Assembly: GCA_020746105.1 (NCBI GenBank)
Contig: CM036628.1
Span: forward strand, 21,409,191-21,473,190
DNA length: 64,000 nt
Origin: Trogon surrucura
Lineage: Eukaryota; Chordata; Aves; Trogoniformes; Trogonidae
Reading direction: 5' to 3'
This document shows, in pieces, positions 1 to 11,926 of this stretch. Both the position numbers and the translations under genes were made by a program. Within the stretch, counting starts at the first letter, position 1. Each line of letters opens with the position of its first letter. The notes below the pieces were generated by a model, which saw nothing but the letters and a program-made list of their open reading frames with translations, was not told the origin of the DNA and ran no database searches.

Positions 1-3000
1 TTACTTACAGCCCCTATATCTTCTAAATTCTGGCACGGGCAGACGCACTAACTTATTCACTCCCACTGTCTCCATCCCCAAAGTGTGCAGTTAATCCCAA
101 ATCCGAGGCTGCAATATCGGCTTTCTCTTCCAGCCAGGGCAGAAAAAACCCAGAGCAGGACAGACCAGCTGCATTTAGCGCCCCATCAGCTAAATTTCAG
201 TGAAATCATTTTGATGAATTGTTTAGGAAGGGAAAAAAGCCCCATTAACTGTACATTTGCTGTTAATTAATAGTCTGGGTTTTTTTTTTTTCCTCCTCTT
301 TCGGCACAGCACTTCCGAGCCTTTTTGGGCTCGGCTGTGAGCACAACATCTCTGAAAGACTGAGGCTCAAAAAAGAGGCTCTTTTCTGCTCCTGCTCCAG
401 CCCAGGGTCGGTCCATGGGCAGCACCCATGGGTGGCTGCGCAGTGTCAGCGGGGTAGGAGAGACATTCCTCAGATCCTTGGTTTTATTATTTTTTAATAA
501 GCTCTCTTTCCGTGTATTTATTTTCTGTACGTATCTTGTAAATATCTCTGGAATGTTATTTGAGAGGAATGTTGGCCAATATCCCCCGCAAAACAGATGC
601 TGGAGCGGCTGCGGGAGACGGGAGCGGGGCTGTCCCGTGCACCTCGGGGCGGTGGGTGCCTGCAGGTCCTGGCCCAGGCTTAAAACCAGAAGGAAACACA
701 GACAGCTGCGAGGAAGGAAAAGTCCAGCCCAGCAAACCCAGAGCGACACGGGAAGAGCTGGGCCAGCGGTTGGGCTGGGCGCTGGGGACAGGCACGAAGG
801 CAATCGGTGCTGCCCGGCCCCGTCCTCCGAGGCTTCAGCCAAGCAGAGAGAGGGCTGGAGGCAGATCCCTCACCTTCAGCAGGGACTTTCCATTCTTTCA
901 AGTGTTTGGGTTTCCTGCAAATAAGCTCTGGATTTCCTGGGACTTTCTTATTCTCAAAGTACCGTGGCCTCCAGCTTGCGCTCTCAGATCCCCGTGGCGG
1001 CACAAAGCAGCACCGCTGTCAGCCACCATCCCAGCCCAGAGGAAGAAGCTAATCTGAGTCTTTGTACGAGGAGGGAGCGGTTCACCGCCGTGCCACATGC
1101 TTAATTATCCTGACTAGGAAGAGGAGCCCTGGTAACATTTGGTCCAAATTAATGATGGTTTGTTTTGAAATGCAAATAGTTTTTAATCAGAGGAGGAAAG
1201 GTGGAAATAGACACTACTTAGTTTCTACGTTTAATTTTTTTTTTTTAATGAAGCCATGCATCTGTGTTTTTTTTTAAATATATATTTCTTTTAATATAGA
1301 GGATAACTTCTGTGTGGGCTGAATTAGCTCTAAATGAAAGCAAACAAGGCATAATTAGAAACCGGTTCACTTTTTTTTTTCCCCTTCTGTTCCTTTTCCT
1401 CCGTAACAGCAGCATTATAATAAGGTGTGCATCTGGGAGGGGAGGGAGAGCAGCCCAGGGGAGAGCACACCCAGCAGCGGGGGGCTGGCTGCAAAGGAGG
1501 AGGAGGATGGTGAGGAGTTGCAAAGCGGGAGCTGGGCTCATCCTAGCTGCTCCACAGCTCCCAGAGGGGCGGGATGCAGCTCCTGTCCCCCTGCCAGGGG
1601 CTGTGTCACCCGCATGTCCCTGCACTGAGACGCCTTGACTGCTGGGAGCTGCCTCTGCCAAGCAGGGCCAAGGGGCCGGCTGCCGAAGGCAGCTCCACGT
1701 GCGAATCCGGGAAGCTCCCATTTGGGAAGCGCATGAGTTTCTCATTTAATACGGTACCATGCCGCATTCTTTCTCTATAAAGAGACCTCATTTAACTTTA
1801 GGCGTGTTTATACATCTAATTAAAAATTGGTCATATTTAATTGATTGCATATATCATTACCGCCGCCTCATTGCATCCGTGGGCACGGCCGAACAGCAGT
1901 GGTGGAGCTGCTTCCCCACGGTGCAGGCACAGCAACCTTGCTCGCTCCCAGTCCCTTTCTCTCTGCTTTATCCTGGTTTTCCAGCAGTGCCTGCAAGGTG
2001 CCCAGCCTTACCTGTCTCTCAGAGCTCCTCGAGCTGGGAAGGACCACAGGGCAAAGCACTTTGCGAGGTGCTCTGCAGCTTCCCCCCAGCACCCCAGTGC
2101 ACCCAAAACACCGCTCCAGGCTGGCGGTTTCCGAATCCCTTGGGGCTGTGGAGGATAAAGACATTTTCAGGACAAGGTAGAAGGTACAGAGCCCTCTCCC
2201 GTACCACCACTGCATCTGAGCAGGGTGTGGGGTGGGTCGGGCCCATGCTCCACATCATCCTGAGCTTGATATTCCCCCCCCTCCATCACACCTCTCCTGG
2301 GTAATTGAATCAAATTGTCAGCAAAGAGGGGGATGATGATTCAGCTCCCACCGAAGGCTAGACTATTACCTAGCAGCTTAATAATGAAAACTGTCATCAT
2401 TCCTGCAATAAGGAAAGATAAATAAGTTATTAAATGCAAGCGCCCGCCACCCTCCCCGGGCAGGGCACCACGCCAGAGGAATATTAACTTCTGGCCCCAG
2501 CCTATCTGTTCGGGGAATGGAGAGGGATACCCTGAACACTCAGAGAAAGAGCTCTTTCTCCTCCAGCCGGCTTTGAAAAGGCTTCTGCTGGCTTTGTGCT
2601 GCTGCTGTGTGCTTGGCAAACCAAGAGCCACTGCTCCCTGCTCCTCCTCAAAGCCTGAAAGAGAAATACAGTCCCAGAAAGTGAGACCAGTGAGGAGATC
2701 GAGTCTGAGGAGGGGCCAGAGCAGGGTCTGTAGATGCACGTTATTCACACAGGTCTGATGAGCCCTAATCTGGAGCAAGGAGTGCACTAAGCAGAGCTTT
2801 TCTGAGCAGCTCTGGCGGGACCCTCCACCACGAGATAGCTGAGGTCAGTTCAGCTTGCACCCACCCAGCTCAGCTCTGCAGCCAAAACATCTTTCCTCTC
2901 CCTGACGGCCCCTGCCCAGCTCGTCTGGTTGGGGCTCAACTTTAGTGCCTGTCAATATATCGGAAAATGAAAGGCACGCCTGACATGGAGAGAAAAAGGT

Positions 3001-3689
3001 GAGAAACAGGAAAGCAAGGAGGAAAGAAGAAGTGACCTTTCTTGCCCAGCTGTATTTTACTGGGAGAAAATCCACGCGCCGTTACAGGACCTGCTGGGAA
3101 TGGGAGGGAGCCGAGGTACGGCCCCGGCAGCAGCTGCGTGCTGAGTAGACCTGAAGGTGCTGTTCTGCAGAGCCAGCCATGACAAATGACCTTCATAACA
3201 CCTTCCCTCTAACATTCTCCAACTTTCCCACTAATAAACAATGTGGTTGTCTAGGCAGTCCTATCGTTTCATCTAAAAATTGCTCCTTCCTTCCCCGCTG
3301 AACCGTCAAAGCACCTTCCACCGAGCCTAGAGCGACACATTCTCCTCTCCTGCGTTCTTCTGGGGCTGAGGTCCTCCCCTGGCCTTCACCCCCTCCCTGC
3401 AAACCACTTCCCGAGCTGTGACCCCCTCCCCATTGCTGGTAGCTCCTAGGGGATTAAAAAGAAAAATATTTGCTGATGTGGCAACTCCCTCTCTCTCTGG
3501 GCTACTTCAGTGCCATTTTTAGCCTCAGCACAGCCCCTGGAACCACACTTTTTAATCACCATGTTTACACGCACCTTCTGGAGGCTGCTAAAGTGTCCTG
3601 ACAAGCCTCTGAAATCAAAGGCTTGGAGCTGCTCCAGGGGCAGGGACCAAAGGGAAACCATCGCCTAGGCTCCCGCTGGGATCGCCTGG

Positions 3690-3870
3690 GAAGGGCTGCA
3701 GGAACACGCCTGGCGCGGGCGGGTGGGCTCCCGTCCATGCCCCCTGCGGCTACCGCCCGCCTCCCCGCCCTGCCACCCACGGCGCCGCAGGTCCCGGCAC
3801 GCCGCGCTCCGCCGTCCCCACCCCGGCAGCCCGAGCCCACAGACGCCAGTGGAGACCACAGGCAAGTTTT
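3690..3870. promoter_or_regulatory. Short CpG-rich patch
   Basis: About 180 bases of dense CpG lie in otherwise mixed intergenic sequence. No start codon with a plausible exon follows on either strand. The function is unknown. Confidence 0.2.
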
Positions 3871-6800
3871 CCACGCTCGGCCAGGAAAGAACCCGTAAAG
3901 TTAGCGAACATTTTAAAAATTAAGGATCTAATGAGCCCCCATCCCAAAGCCAAGGGCTCGGTTCCAGTTTGGCACTGGCTCCATCCCGTGCCCTTCCCAT
4001 AACGGCAGACGGCTCGGCTTGGCTGGGCACCCTGCACCACCCTGCCGCTGCCTGCTCCCGACGAGCGGCGCTGGGAGAGCAGAGCAGGTCCCGGGATGCT
4101 GCCACCAGTGTGGTAGCAAACGAAGGCATGAGGACCCTGGGGAGAGGTGGGGAAGATGTGACCCGAGCCCTTGTGCGTTGGGATGTCTCAGCAGAGCCTC
4201 TTGGCTCTTTGACTCCCCAAAACGTTTTGCTCGCTGAACATCCATTTTCTGGCCGTGTGCTATCGATGGCTTGCTCTGCCTCCCTGCATCCCTTGCCAGA
4301 AGTGGCAGCTCTCCACATGAGGTCATTCACCTGTGCCCTCAGGCTCAAGCTCAGGGCTTGTCCTCTGAGCTGTGCATCCCCGTTGCAGCAGAGCTGGGCC
4401 AGCCCCTTTCACACAGGCAGCTCTGTGCAGACCCGAGAGCCAGGCTGAAGGCAACTTGTCACAGCTCCTCATACCTCCACGCTTTTCTTGCTGCTGCACC
4501 CACATTCATCCCCTTGACAGACGTCTGGGTGCTGGGTGCTCCATCCCACCCCTGCCCCCTTCCCAGGGTACCTGCTGGCCTCGGGCTGCTCCTCCAGAGA
4601 TTCCTTTCCTACAGCCGTCCTCCTGCTGGCCAGCCTTCCACCATTCCCTGCCCTCTACTGCTCTCCTGACAGCCATAAAAATATATAGAATATAGAACAT
4701 TATTTTATGACGTACTATTAAAAAAAATACTCCTGAAACTACACGACACATGCCAAACCTCAGCAGCACATGCAGGAATGCCTTTGTTCCAGCTGTTGCT
4801 GGATTGCCTGAGCTCTTCGCAGCACACTTTGAAGGCTTTTCAGGACAGGAACATTGTTGTTTTTTTTTTCCAGTACCAGGCAGCAACAGCAGTCATAGCT
4901 CCTGTAGGAGACCCCTCCTTCCTTCCCCAGGGCTGAGCCTCCCTGTGCCCACCACAAACCGGCATCGTGGAGCCACAACACAACCCTCTGCTCTTCCAAG
5001 GGTTTCACCAGGGCACTGGCTCCTGCACAGCCACTTCGGGGAAGCGGTGAGCAGGGAACCCTCTGTGTTTCTTATCAGAGCTCATGCCAGACTCAAATTA
5101 CCAGGGAATGCCGTCCTGAGCTGTCACCAATGCCCCAAGGTGCCAGCCCTTCGTCCTCCCTTCCTTTCCTCTCCTGGGCTGGTGAAACTTTCCTACAAAA
5201 CCTGCAAACCAAGCTCCATAAAACCCGCGATTCGTTCTGCAGATATTTCCTGCGCTGCGGCTTTCAGCAGCATCTGCTAGTTTGAAGTACTCTTTTTATG
5301 CGTCCTGGGGGCACCATTACTTTCTGCTTTAGCAGTTTTGCCTGCTCTGTAGTCTCTGCCAGGCTCCATCCACGGAAGAGAAAATTGGTGAAAGAATAAT
5401 AATTATGATTGTTATAAATACATATTTCATTGCGGTGGCCCTTCGTGCATGTGTTCGTCACTGATGAGGAGACCAGAGGGGAGAACGGGTGACGCTCAGC
5501 TCAGAACAGGCTCCTGATGCAGATGTCGTGTCCTCACCCAGCCCGACGGGCAGCTGCCCTCCTCCTCTTCCTCCTCCTTCTCCCAAGGTGCCTGCCAGGA
5601 CACCTCGTCCCCTCTCCCCAGAGAGTCTCTAGCGGATCAGAGAGGCCAGAAGAGATGGGCTTCTCCAGGGGCAGGTGCGTCTGGGGGCAGGCCGGAGGTG
5701 TTTCCAATCTCATCCACCCGTTGGGCATACTGGGGGAAAAGACTTGCAAAGCAGGGGCACAAGGAAAAAAGTGCAGAGTCATGAGTTCTGGGCTCTGCCT
5801 CAGTTTCTCAACGGATGCCCGCTCTCTTCCAGCCGCATGGAAACAGGAAGGACTGATAATTTCATCTGTAAATGATTCTCTTTGGCAAAGAGCAACAAGT
5901 GTCTCCTCTCATCAGGGAATTACCTGAACGGGGATTTTGTGAGTGAGTGTAGAGGATCTTTCCCCTTCTCTTAGAAGTAAGCCTTCTCCCCTTTTTTCAC
6001 CAGCCGTGGCTGATCGCCTTCTATTCAAGTCCTCAGCTATGCAGCTGCTGCAGACTGAGGATGTTCCCCGGGTGAGCGTCTTGGCCCCTCGCTGTCACTC
6101 AATCTTCTCCACTTTCATTTCCTGCTGCAGAAAGTTTCAGGTATTTCCTGTAGCCACTTTAAATTTCCTTGAGGGCTTCTTCATTTCATCCTCAATGGGA
6201 TGGCCTGAAAGCAGGACAGTAGGAGTCGTGCAGAATGGGGTACCTGGGAAGACTTTGTGCTAATCAGCATTTCTTGGCTAATTTTTCCACTGACCTTTCC
6301 ACTCTAAGCATCCCTCCTCTCCTTGCAGATCAGGCTAGATAATTACACATGGTCCCTCCTGGTTTTGAAAAATCAGTGAATGCAATTCCATCTGCAAGCG
6401 AGTCTAATATTACCACTGTCAGATCTTCCCCACTCCTAGACAGCAACTCCTGCCAGAGACTGTCCTTACAGCGGCGGCTGCTGCTGCAGCTTCATCGGAA
6501 CATACCGAGAGAATGAGCCCGTGGTGGATAGATCCAGCTATAGATGGAAATTCATCTCTAAGGCACTTGCTCTTCCATAAACCCATTTGCTGTATCTCCT
6601 CCAGCGGACCTGGAGCAGGTTGCTGCAGTTTGCCTTTGCAGCAAAACAGAGAAGAGGTGAGAGAAACATCCCCCCCACACACATTTTACCCTAATCTGCT
6701 CCTACCCCAAGGAGCACACAAACTGATCCCCACTCCCCAAGGAGCCTCATGCCAGAGCACCCCGACCCAGCTGGCAGCATCCCCCAACAGCCAGGCTGGG

Positions 6801-8519
6801 CAGCCACCAGCACCCTCTGCCAGGTGCAGGAGCTGAGGAGGCGAAAGGATGATGCCAGGGTGAAGTGAGAGGTCTGAGAGATGCCAAAGCCAGTTTTGGA
6901 GGTTGGCGTTGCCGCAGCTGAGATGTGAAGGCAGAGGAGCCTGAGTCTGGCATGGATCTGCTGTAAAGCACTTGCCTTTTGTTTTCAGCCACTTGTGGAG
7001 CAGCCACAGGGACTCACATGAAAACTTGGGTCCTCAGACATTAGCAAAACTGATAGGACGTATTTAAACTTCTGTGTTGAGACACCGTCTGGTGCTGATG
7101 TCAGCCCACCACACAATACCCACCTCTCGTTCACAAGCCCAGAACACGGCACCTCGGGGAGATGCCAGCAAGCTGCTCCTCCTCTGGCGCAGGAGCAGGG
7201 CCCCTGGAGCTGCCACTGCCCTGGCGTCCTCCTCACCAGGCACTTACTAACAGAGGCTGGCCCCTCCAGAGCTGGCTGCTGCTATGTCCCAAGTCTGACC
7301 CCATCCCAGGGACTTGTGCTGGGGTTGGAGGCTTGTGCTCAGTCAGCTCATCAGCTCACGCCGAGCAGGTCCAGCAGCTCCTCTGAGCCACCTCTAAGCC
7401 AGGCAAGATGCTCCTGTGAGCTGGGCAGTGAGTCACTGAGGAGGAGCAGAATAGAGTCTCCTTCTATCTCTCCAGCCCTACATATTGCAGCCCAGGAAGG
7501 TGGGAGAAAAAGATGAAAATACATCAACAACGAGAGCTTGCACAAACATAGCACTAGCTGCAAAATCTAGGATTTGGTTTTCCTTATCTGCACACATCAC
7601 TGAGAGGAGAGCCAGCTCTCTGCAAAGCCAGAGCACCCTGCTGTGGCCATCTTTGCACCATGCTTGCCAAAAGAGCCTTCCCAAACACCCTGATATCTGT
7701 CTCCAAATGTAAACAGACATTTCCATGGAAAACTCACAGCTCAGCTCAAACAGCAGGTTGGGAATGTTTGCTGAAAGCCTGTTTTCTGAGCCCAGAGAGA
7801 ACCCAAGCAGCCCAAAGGGTCTCAGTTTCCCTTGTTTGCACACAAGGAAGCTGTTTCTTATGGTAATTTGTGCTTCAATAAATGTGAAATAAAAATCATT
7901 CTGCCCTTTCCCAGCTGGCGTCATCACCATTTCCCTCTGTTTATCACATCATAACCATTGCCCCGGCAACCGCAGCGTGTCCCAGGCGGAGATGCTGGCC
8001 GCAGGTGGGGAGAGCACTGGCTCCGTGCTGCCAAAACAGAGACCCCACTTTCACAGGAATACCTCCAGTGGCACAGACGGGAGGGAGGGAGGGATGCTGG
8101 ACACGAACACGAGGTGGGAGCTGGACGGCTTCTGAAGATGCTGCTCCTGGCAGCAGCAGACGCCAAGCCCAGGCAGCACCGCCAAGCTCAAGCCCTGGCA
8201 AACCTGCAGCTGTGGACACCCCCGCAGCCCAGCTCCAGCCCTGGGAAGGAGCCAAACAGAAAGCTCAGCGCGGAAGGGAGGGAGTTTGGGTGCAGTTTGG
8301 TGATCCGGTCCCAGGACAAGCACGTTTCTGCACCCACCCCTGCTCTGCTGCCTTGCTGGGGCCCATCCTCTCCCTGGGCCCCCCCTGCCCCTCCAAGTAC
8401 CGAGTTCACGCCTTCAAAACCACAGTCAGGAGCCCGTCTTCAGTGGTTTTTTTTTTTTTCCCTCTAAGCCTGTATCGATTTGATTTCAGAACTCACTTTA
8501 CAAATGAGGTCATCACTCT

Positions 8520-8990
8520 CCGGCGAGCCTCCCAAACCCTCCTGCTAAGCGGCGCGGCGCAGCTCGGGGGTTCCTCCCTGCATCCATCCTCTTCTGCTGG
8601 GTTGCAGGGGTGGCGGGATCTGTAAATCAGCGATTCCCCACAGCCCAGCAGAGCCTCCCGCGGTCTCTGCCTGCCCCCCCGCGGCAGCAGCGGCAAAGAG
8701 CGCCCGGACCCCTCACGGCCGGACCCCGCATGCCCGGACCCCCTCCCGCAGCCACACCCGCACCACGCCTGGATCCCGCTCGGAGGGACGATGCTGCTGC
8801 AGCATCTCCCACAGCTGGGGCTGTGGCCCCCTCCAGACCCACAGCGCCGGGGTGCGACCCCCCCATCCCCGCGCTGCAGCACCCGCGGGGGCACCCCAGC
8901 GGGCCCCGGCACATGGGGGGAGGGATCGGGGCTCGGCAGCTCCCCCAGACGGGTCTACATCCGTCGTGTTAGCGCCTGAACGCAGGGGTA
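8520..8990. promoter_or_regulatory. CpG-rich patch in intergenic DNA
   Basis: CpG-dense, C-rich sequence lies between 8520 and 8990. It supports open frames on both strands, but none resembles a known protein. It could be a CpG island of an unannotated transcript or only local GC richness. Confidence 0.25.
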
Positions 8991-9119
8991 TGGGAGCGGT
9001 TCCGCGCTCTGGTTTGTTATCCCGGGGGGGCTTCCTGGAGATTTTTCCACCAGGCAGCAGCAAAACAGGGTGCTGTCTCAGCAAGGGGGGGCACACACCA
9101 GCCAGAAAACACTGGGACG

Positions 9120-9995
9120 TGTTGTCCCAACAGCTTGTAAAGCAGTGAGAAGACAACGAGTAGAGGAAAGCAGTCAGCATGGCTTTCTCAAGAACAAATC
9201 ATGGCAAACCAATCTGGCATTTCTTTTTACGACAGAACAACAGCCTTATGGATAGAGAGAAGCAGGAGCTGTCCTATATTTTGTCTTTAGTACCTTTCAA
9301 TGTTGTCTCTCATGGCACACTCATAAACAAGGGAGAGAAAAACTGAAACGATGATGAACTGGGTGCTCCCTCCTGAAATCTGCACTAACGGAGAAGATAC
9401 CCAACATTCCTGCCAGGCTGCGAGTGTCCTCAGAGCAGGGTTTCAGAAGGGCTGGCTCTGGGCTCATGCATTCATTAATGGCTTGGTTGATAGAATGAGA
9501 GTTTGCCTATTTATTTTGCATATGTGATGGAGCAAGAAGGACATAAGGATAGGATTTGAATTTGAAATGATCTCGAGAAATAGGAGAAGCAGTCTTGGAG
9601 GAGAAGTGAAGCACAGTCCAACAGGAGTACACGAAGTTTTACTCTTAGGAATAATCGAGTGCACAGAAGCAGGAGAGGAACTGACTGGCAAGGCAGGCTC
9701 AGAGAATTGCAGTGGACCTCAAAGTGAGCGTGAGTCCACCACACTGCTCTGAGAGAAAAAGTCAGACGTTGTCGGGCCTGACTAGACGACAGCAGCGTTT
9801 TTGAGACATGAATACAGGTTCCCTTCAGCTTTGCCCTGAAGACGTAAGAAAGAGCCTTCTGGGGCACAGTGATTCAAGAAAGATGTAGGGAAAGGCCAGT
9901 GAGAAGGATCAGAAGGGAATGCTGAACCATTGGGAGAGATTTACTCAAGAGAGAAGGCTGGAGACAGGACACAATCATCTTCAAAGACATAAGCT
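9120..9995 (+). mobile_element. Decayed CR1-type LINE fragment (reverse transcriptase to 3' part)
   Basis: In one frame, 9160-9250 reads SQHGFLKNKSWQTNLAFL, matching the SQHGF-K-KS-TNL motif of CR1 reverse transcriptase. A later segment (NVVSHGTLINK, near 9300) corresponds to the FDTVSHNILINKL region. Further on, 9640-9700 and 9865-9990 follow the 3' part of CR1 in order. Many stops, frameshifts and internal losses make it non-functional. CR1 is the main LINE of birds and other sauropsids. The boundaries are approximate. Confidence 0.7.
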
Positions 9996-11885
9996 TTGAG
10001 GTCCGTACAAACCTAGTGTCAGTCCAAGCTCCCTTACCTTCAGCTGCCCATGTCAGTGAGGATGAGATGGGTCCTACCTGCACTGAGAACAACATTTTCT
10101 GGCCTCAGCCAGGCCTGGCTCTGCAGGCAGTTTTCATCTCTCCCTGCCCCACACTCTGAGAAGCCTATGGGCACCAGAGCCCTGCTGCCACATGCCCAGG
10201 AAGGACACAAAGGCTGGACTAGCAGCCAAGGGAGGGGTTTGAATGCCGGGGTCCCCAGGGGACCCTTGTGCAAGGCTCTCGGCTGGCGCAGTCAGCCAAT
10301 GAAGAATAAATAGCCAAGAAAAGTTTGTTTGCCTCTTATCAAAGAGCTGCTGCTCTCCCCTCCACTTGCAGTGACTCATGCTCGGCTGGAGCGCTTTCCC
10401 CAGCCTCATCTGACATGTATTACAGCCTTGGACCCCACTCTGTTTCCTTACAGATGTGGATTCTCCGGGAATGTCTGCCTCCTCCTCATCCTCCTCCTCT
10501 CTAGTGTTCCCCTGCCCAGGTGACAGAGCAGTCCCCGGAGCAGGGCTCAGGTAGATGAGAAGTGAGGGAGCACCTGTGGCCCCACCCAGAGGCGAGCAGG
10601 AAACCAACCTCTCTTGCAGTGAGCACCCACTGCAGGCATCTCAGCTTGACAGAACAGCCCAACCGCCTGGAAAGAGGATGCTCACCTGGAAAGTGGGTCC
10701 TCTCCGAAGTCTGCCCTTTCTTCAAACGCTGCAGAGGCCTCCCCATGCCCGTTCCTGCCTGCTGGCCCCAGCTCTGCCTGCGTGGGTTCTCCTGCAGGTT
10801 TCAGAGCCGTTGTCCTCTCCTGGGCCCGTTCAATTCTGACCTGCAGAAGGGAAGGGGGAAGGCATTCAAATTCAAGGCAGTGAGCACAGATCCCTCGGAT
10901 CTTCATTATGACCTGCCAGCTGACATTTTGGAGCGGGCGATCGCAGACCCCCTTGTTTAGCAAGGTTTAATTTAGCTGTCTCAGAAGACCACACATCTTT
11001 CGGTGCCTGGGACAGCGGTGACTGAAGGAGGCAGCAGAGCTAAATCAGATGCCAAACACTGATTCCTCCACAGGTCCCCAGGGAGTGACAGCTGGAGTTA
11101 CTCTCGCCATCTATCTTCCTGCATGCAGCCCCCAGAGAAGATGCATGCTCCCTCAGATGATGGTGAAGACAGCAAAAGGACAGATGCTTTCATTTCCATG
11201 CATATGGATTTTCTGTTCAGGTATTTCGGGAACACGCTGCATTAGAGGAACGTGGTTTTTTCATCTCTGTAATGGGCCGTAGCCACCACACCTTGCTGCT
11301 CTAACAAGTGTTGACCTGTGCCCGAGCTTTGCTGCCTGTCACAGGTGGCTGGACCCACTCCTCCACATCCCCTCTGCCCAGGGCATCTTCCAGTGAGGTG
11401 TCTTTGTGCCTTTTGATCCTCAGAGGGAAAACATGTAAAATACTGTGTTTATTGCTCCTCATGCTCTTGCACTTTATACCAGGCAAGCTTGGAGACCGAT
11501 TGGGTTGGCCAGAAACTCAGGACACTTGATAAAAGCATTTTCTTTCTGGATAGGACACAACTTCATGGGAGTGAGTTGGGTATTAATAAACCATCAACTA
11601 GCAGGCAGGTTTGTTGCATTAACTCAAAAGTAATGAGGTTGTTGTGAGTCACTGGGAGTCTGGAATGTGGGGGTAGAACCCAGCTTGGAAAAATACTAGA
11701 TTAGGCAAAAACCTGGAACTGAACCTTTTTCTTTATGGCTGAAACTATTTAACACTTCATATTCTTCACATTAGCTTTCTGTTTCAAGCTTCCAAGAAAA
11801 TTGAAGAGGAAACCCCGGGTACTGCAGAAACTGCTCCAGCTCAGGGGGGAGGCAGGAGCTGGCAGAGACAGGGCGCTCACAAAAT

Positions 11886-11926
11886 GTGATCACGTTCTGT
11901 GATTCACATTCTGTGATTCTGTGTGA
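11886..11926 (+). repeat. ATTCTGTG-type octamer repeats, possible CR1 3' tail
   Basis: Imperfect tandem copies of TTCTGTGA lie here (gttctgtgattcacattctgtgattctgtg). CR1 elements end in short ATTCTRTG repeats, so this may be the end of a very short CR1 copy. The upstream 100 bases do not clearly match CR1. Confidence 0.35.

Larger units (their letters stand above)
1..9119. other. Intergenic DNA downstream of STARD8, no gene supported
   Basis: The open frames here are short, overlap on both strands and show no family motif. The notable content is AT-rich motif-dense blocks at about 1085-1420, 1735-1880 and 2290-2445, and the CpG-rich patches listed separately. In mammals the next gene downstream of STARD8 is EFNB1, but no part of it is visible here. 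Confidence 0.6.
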
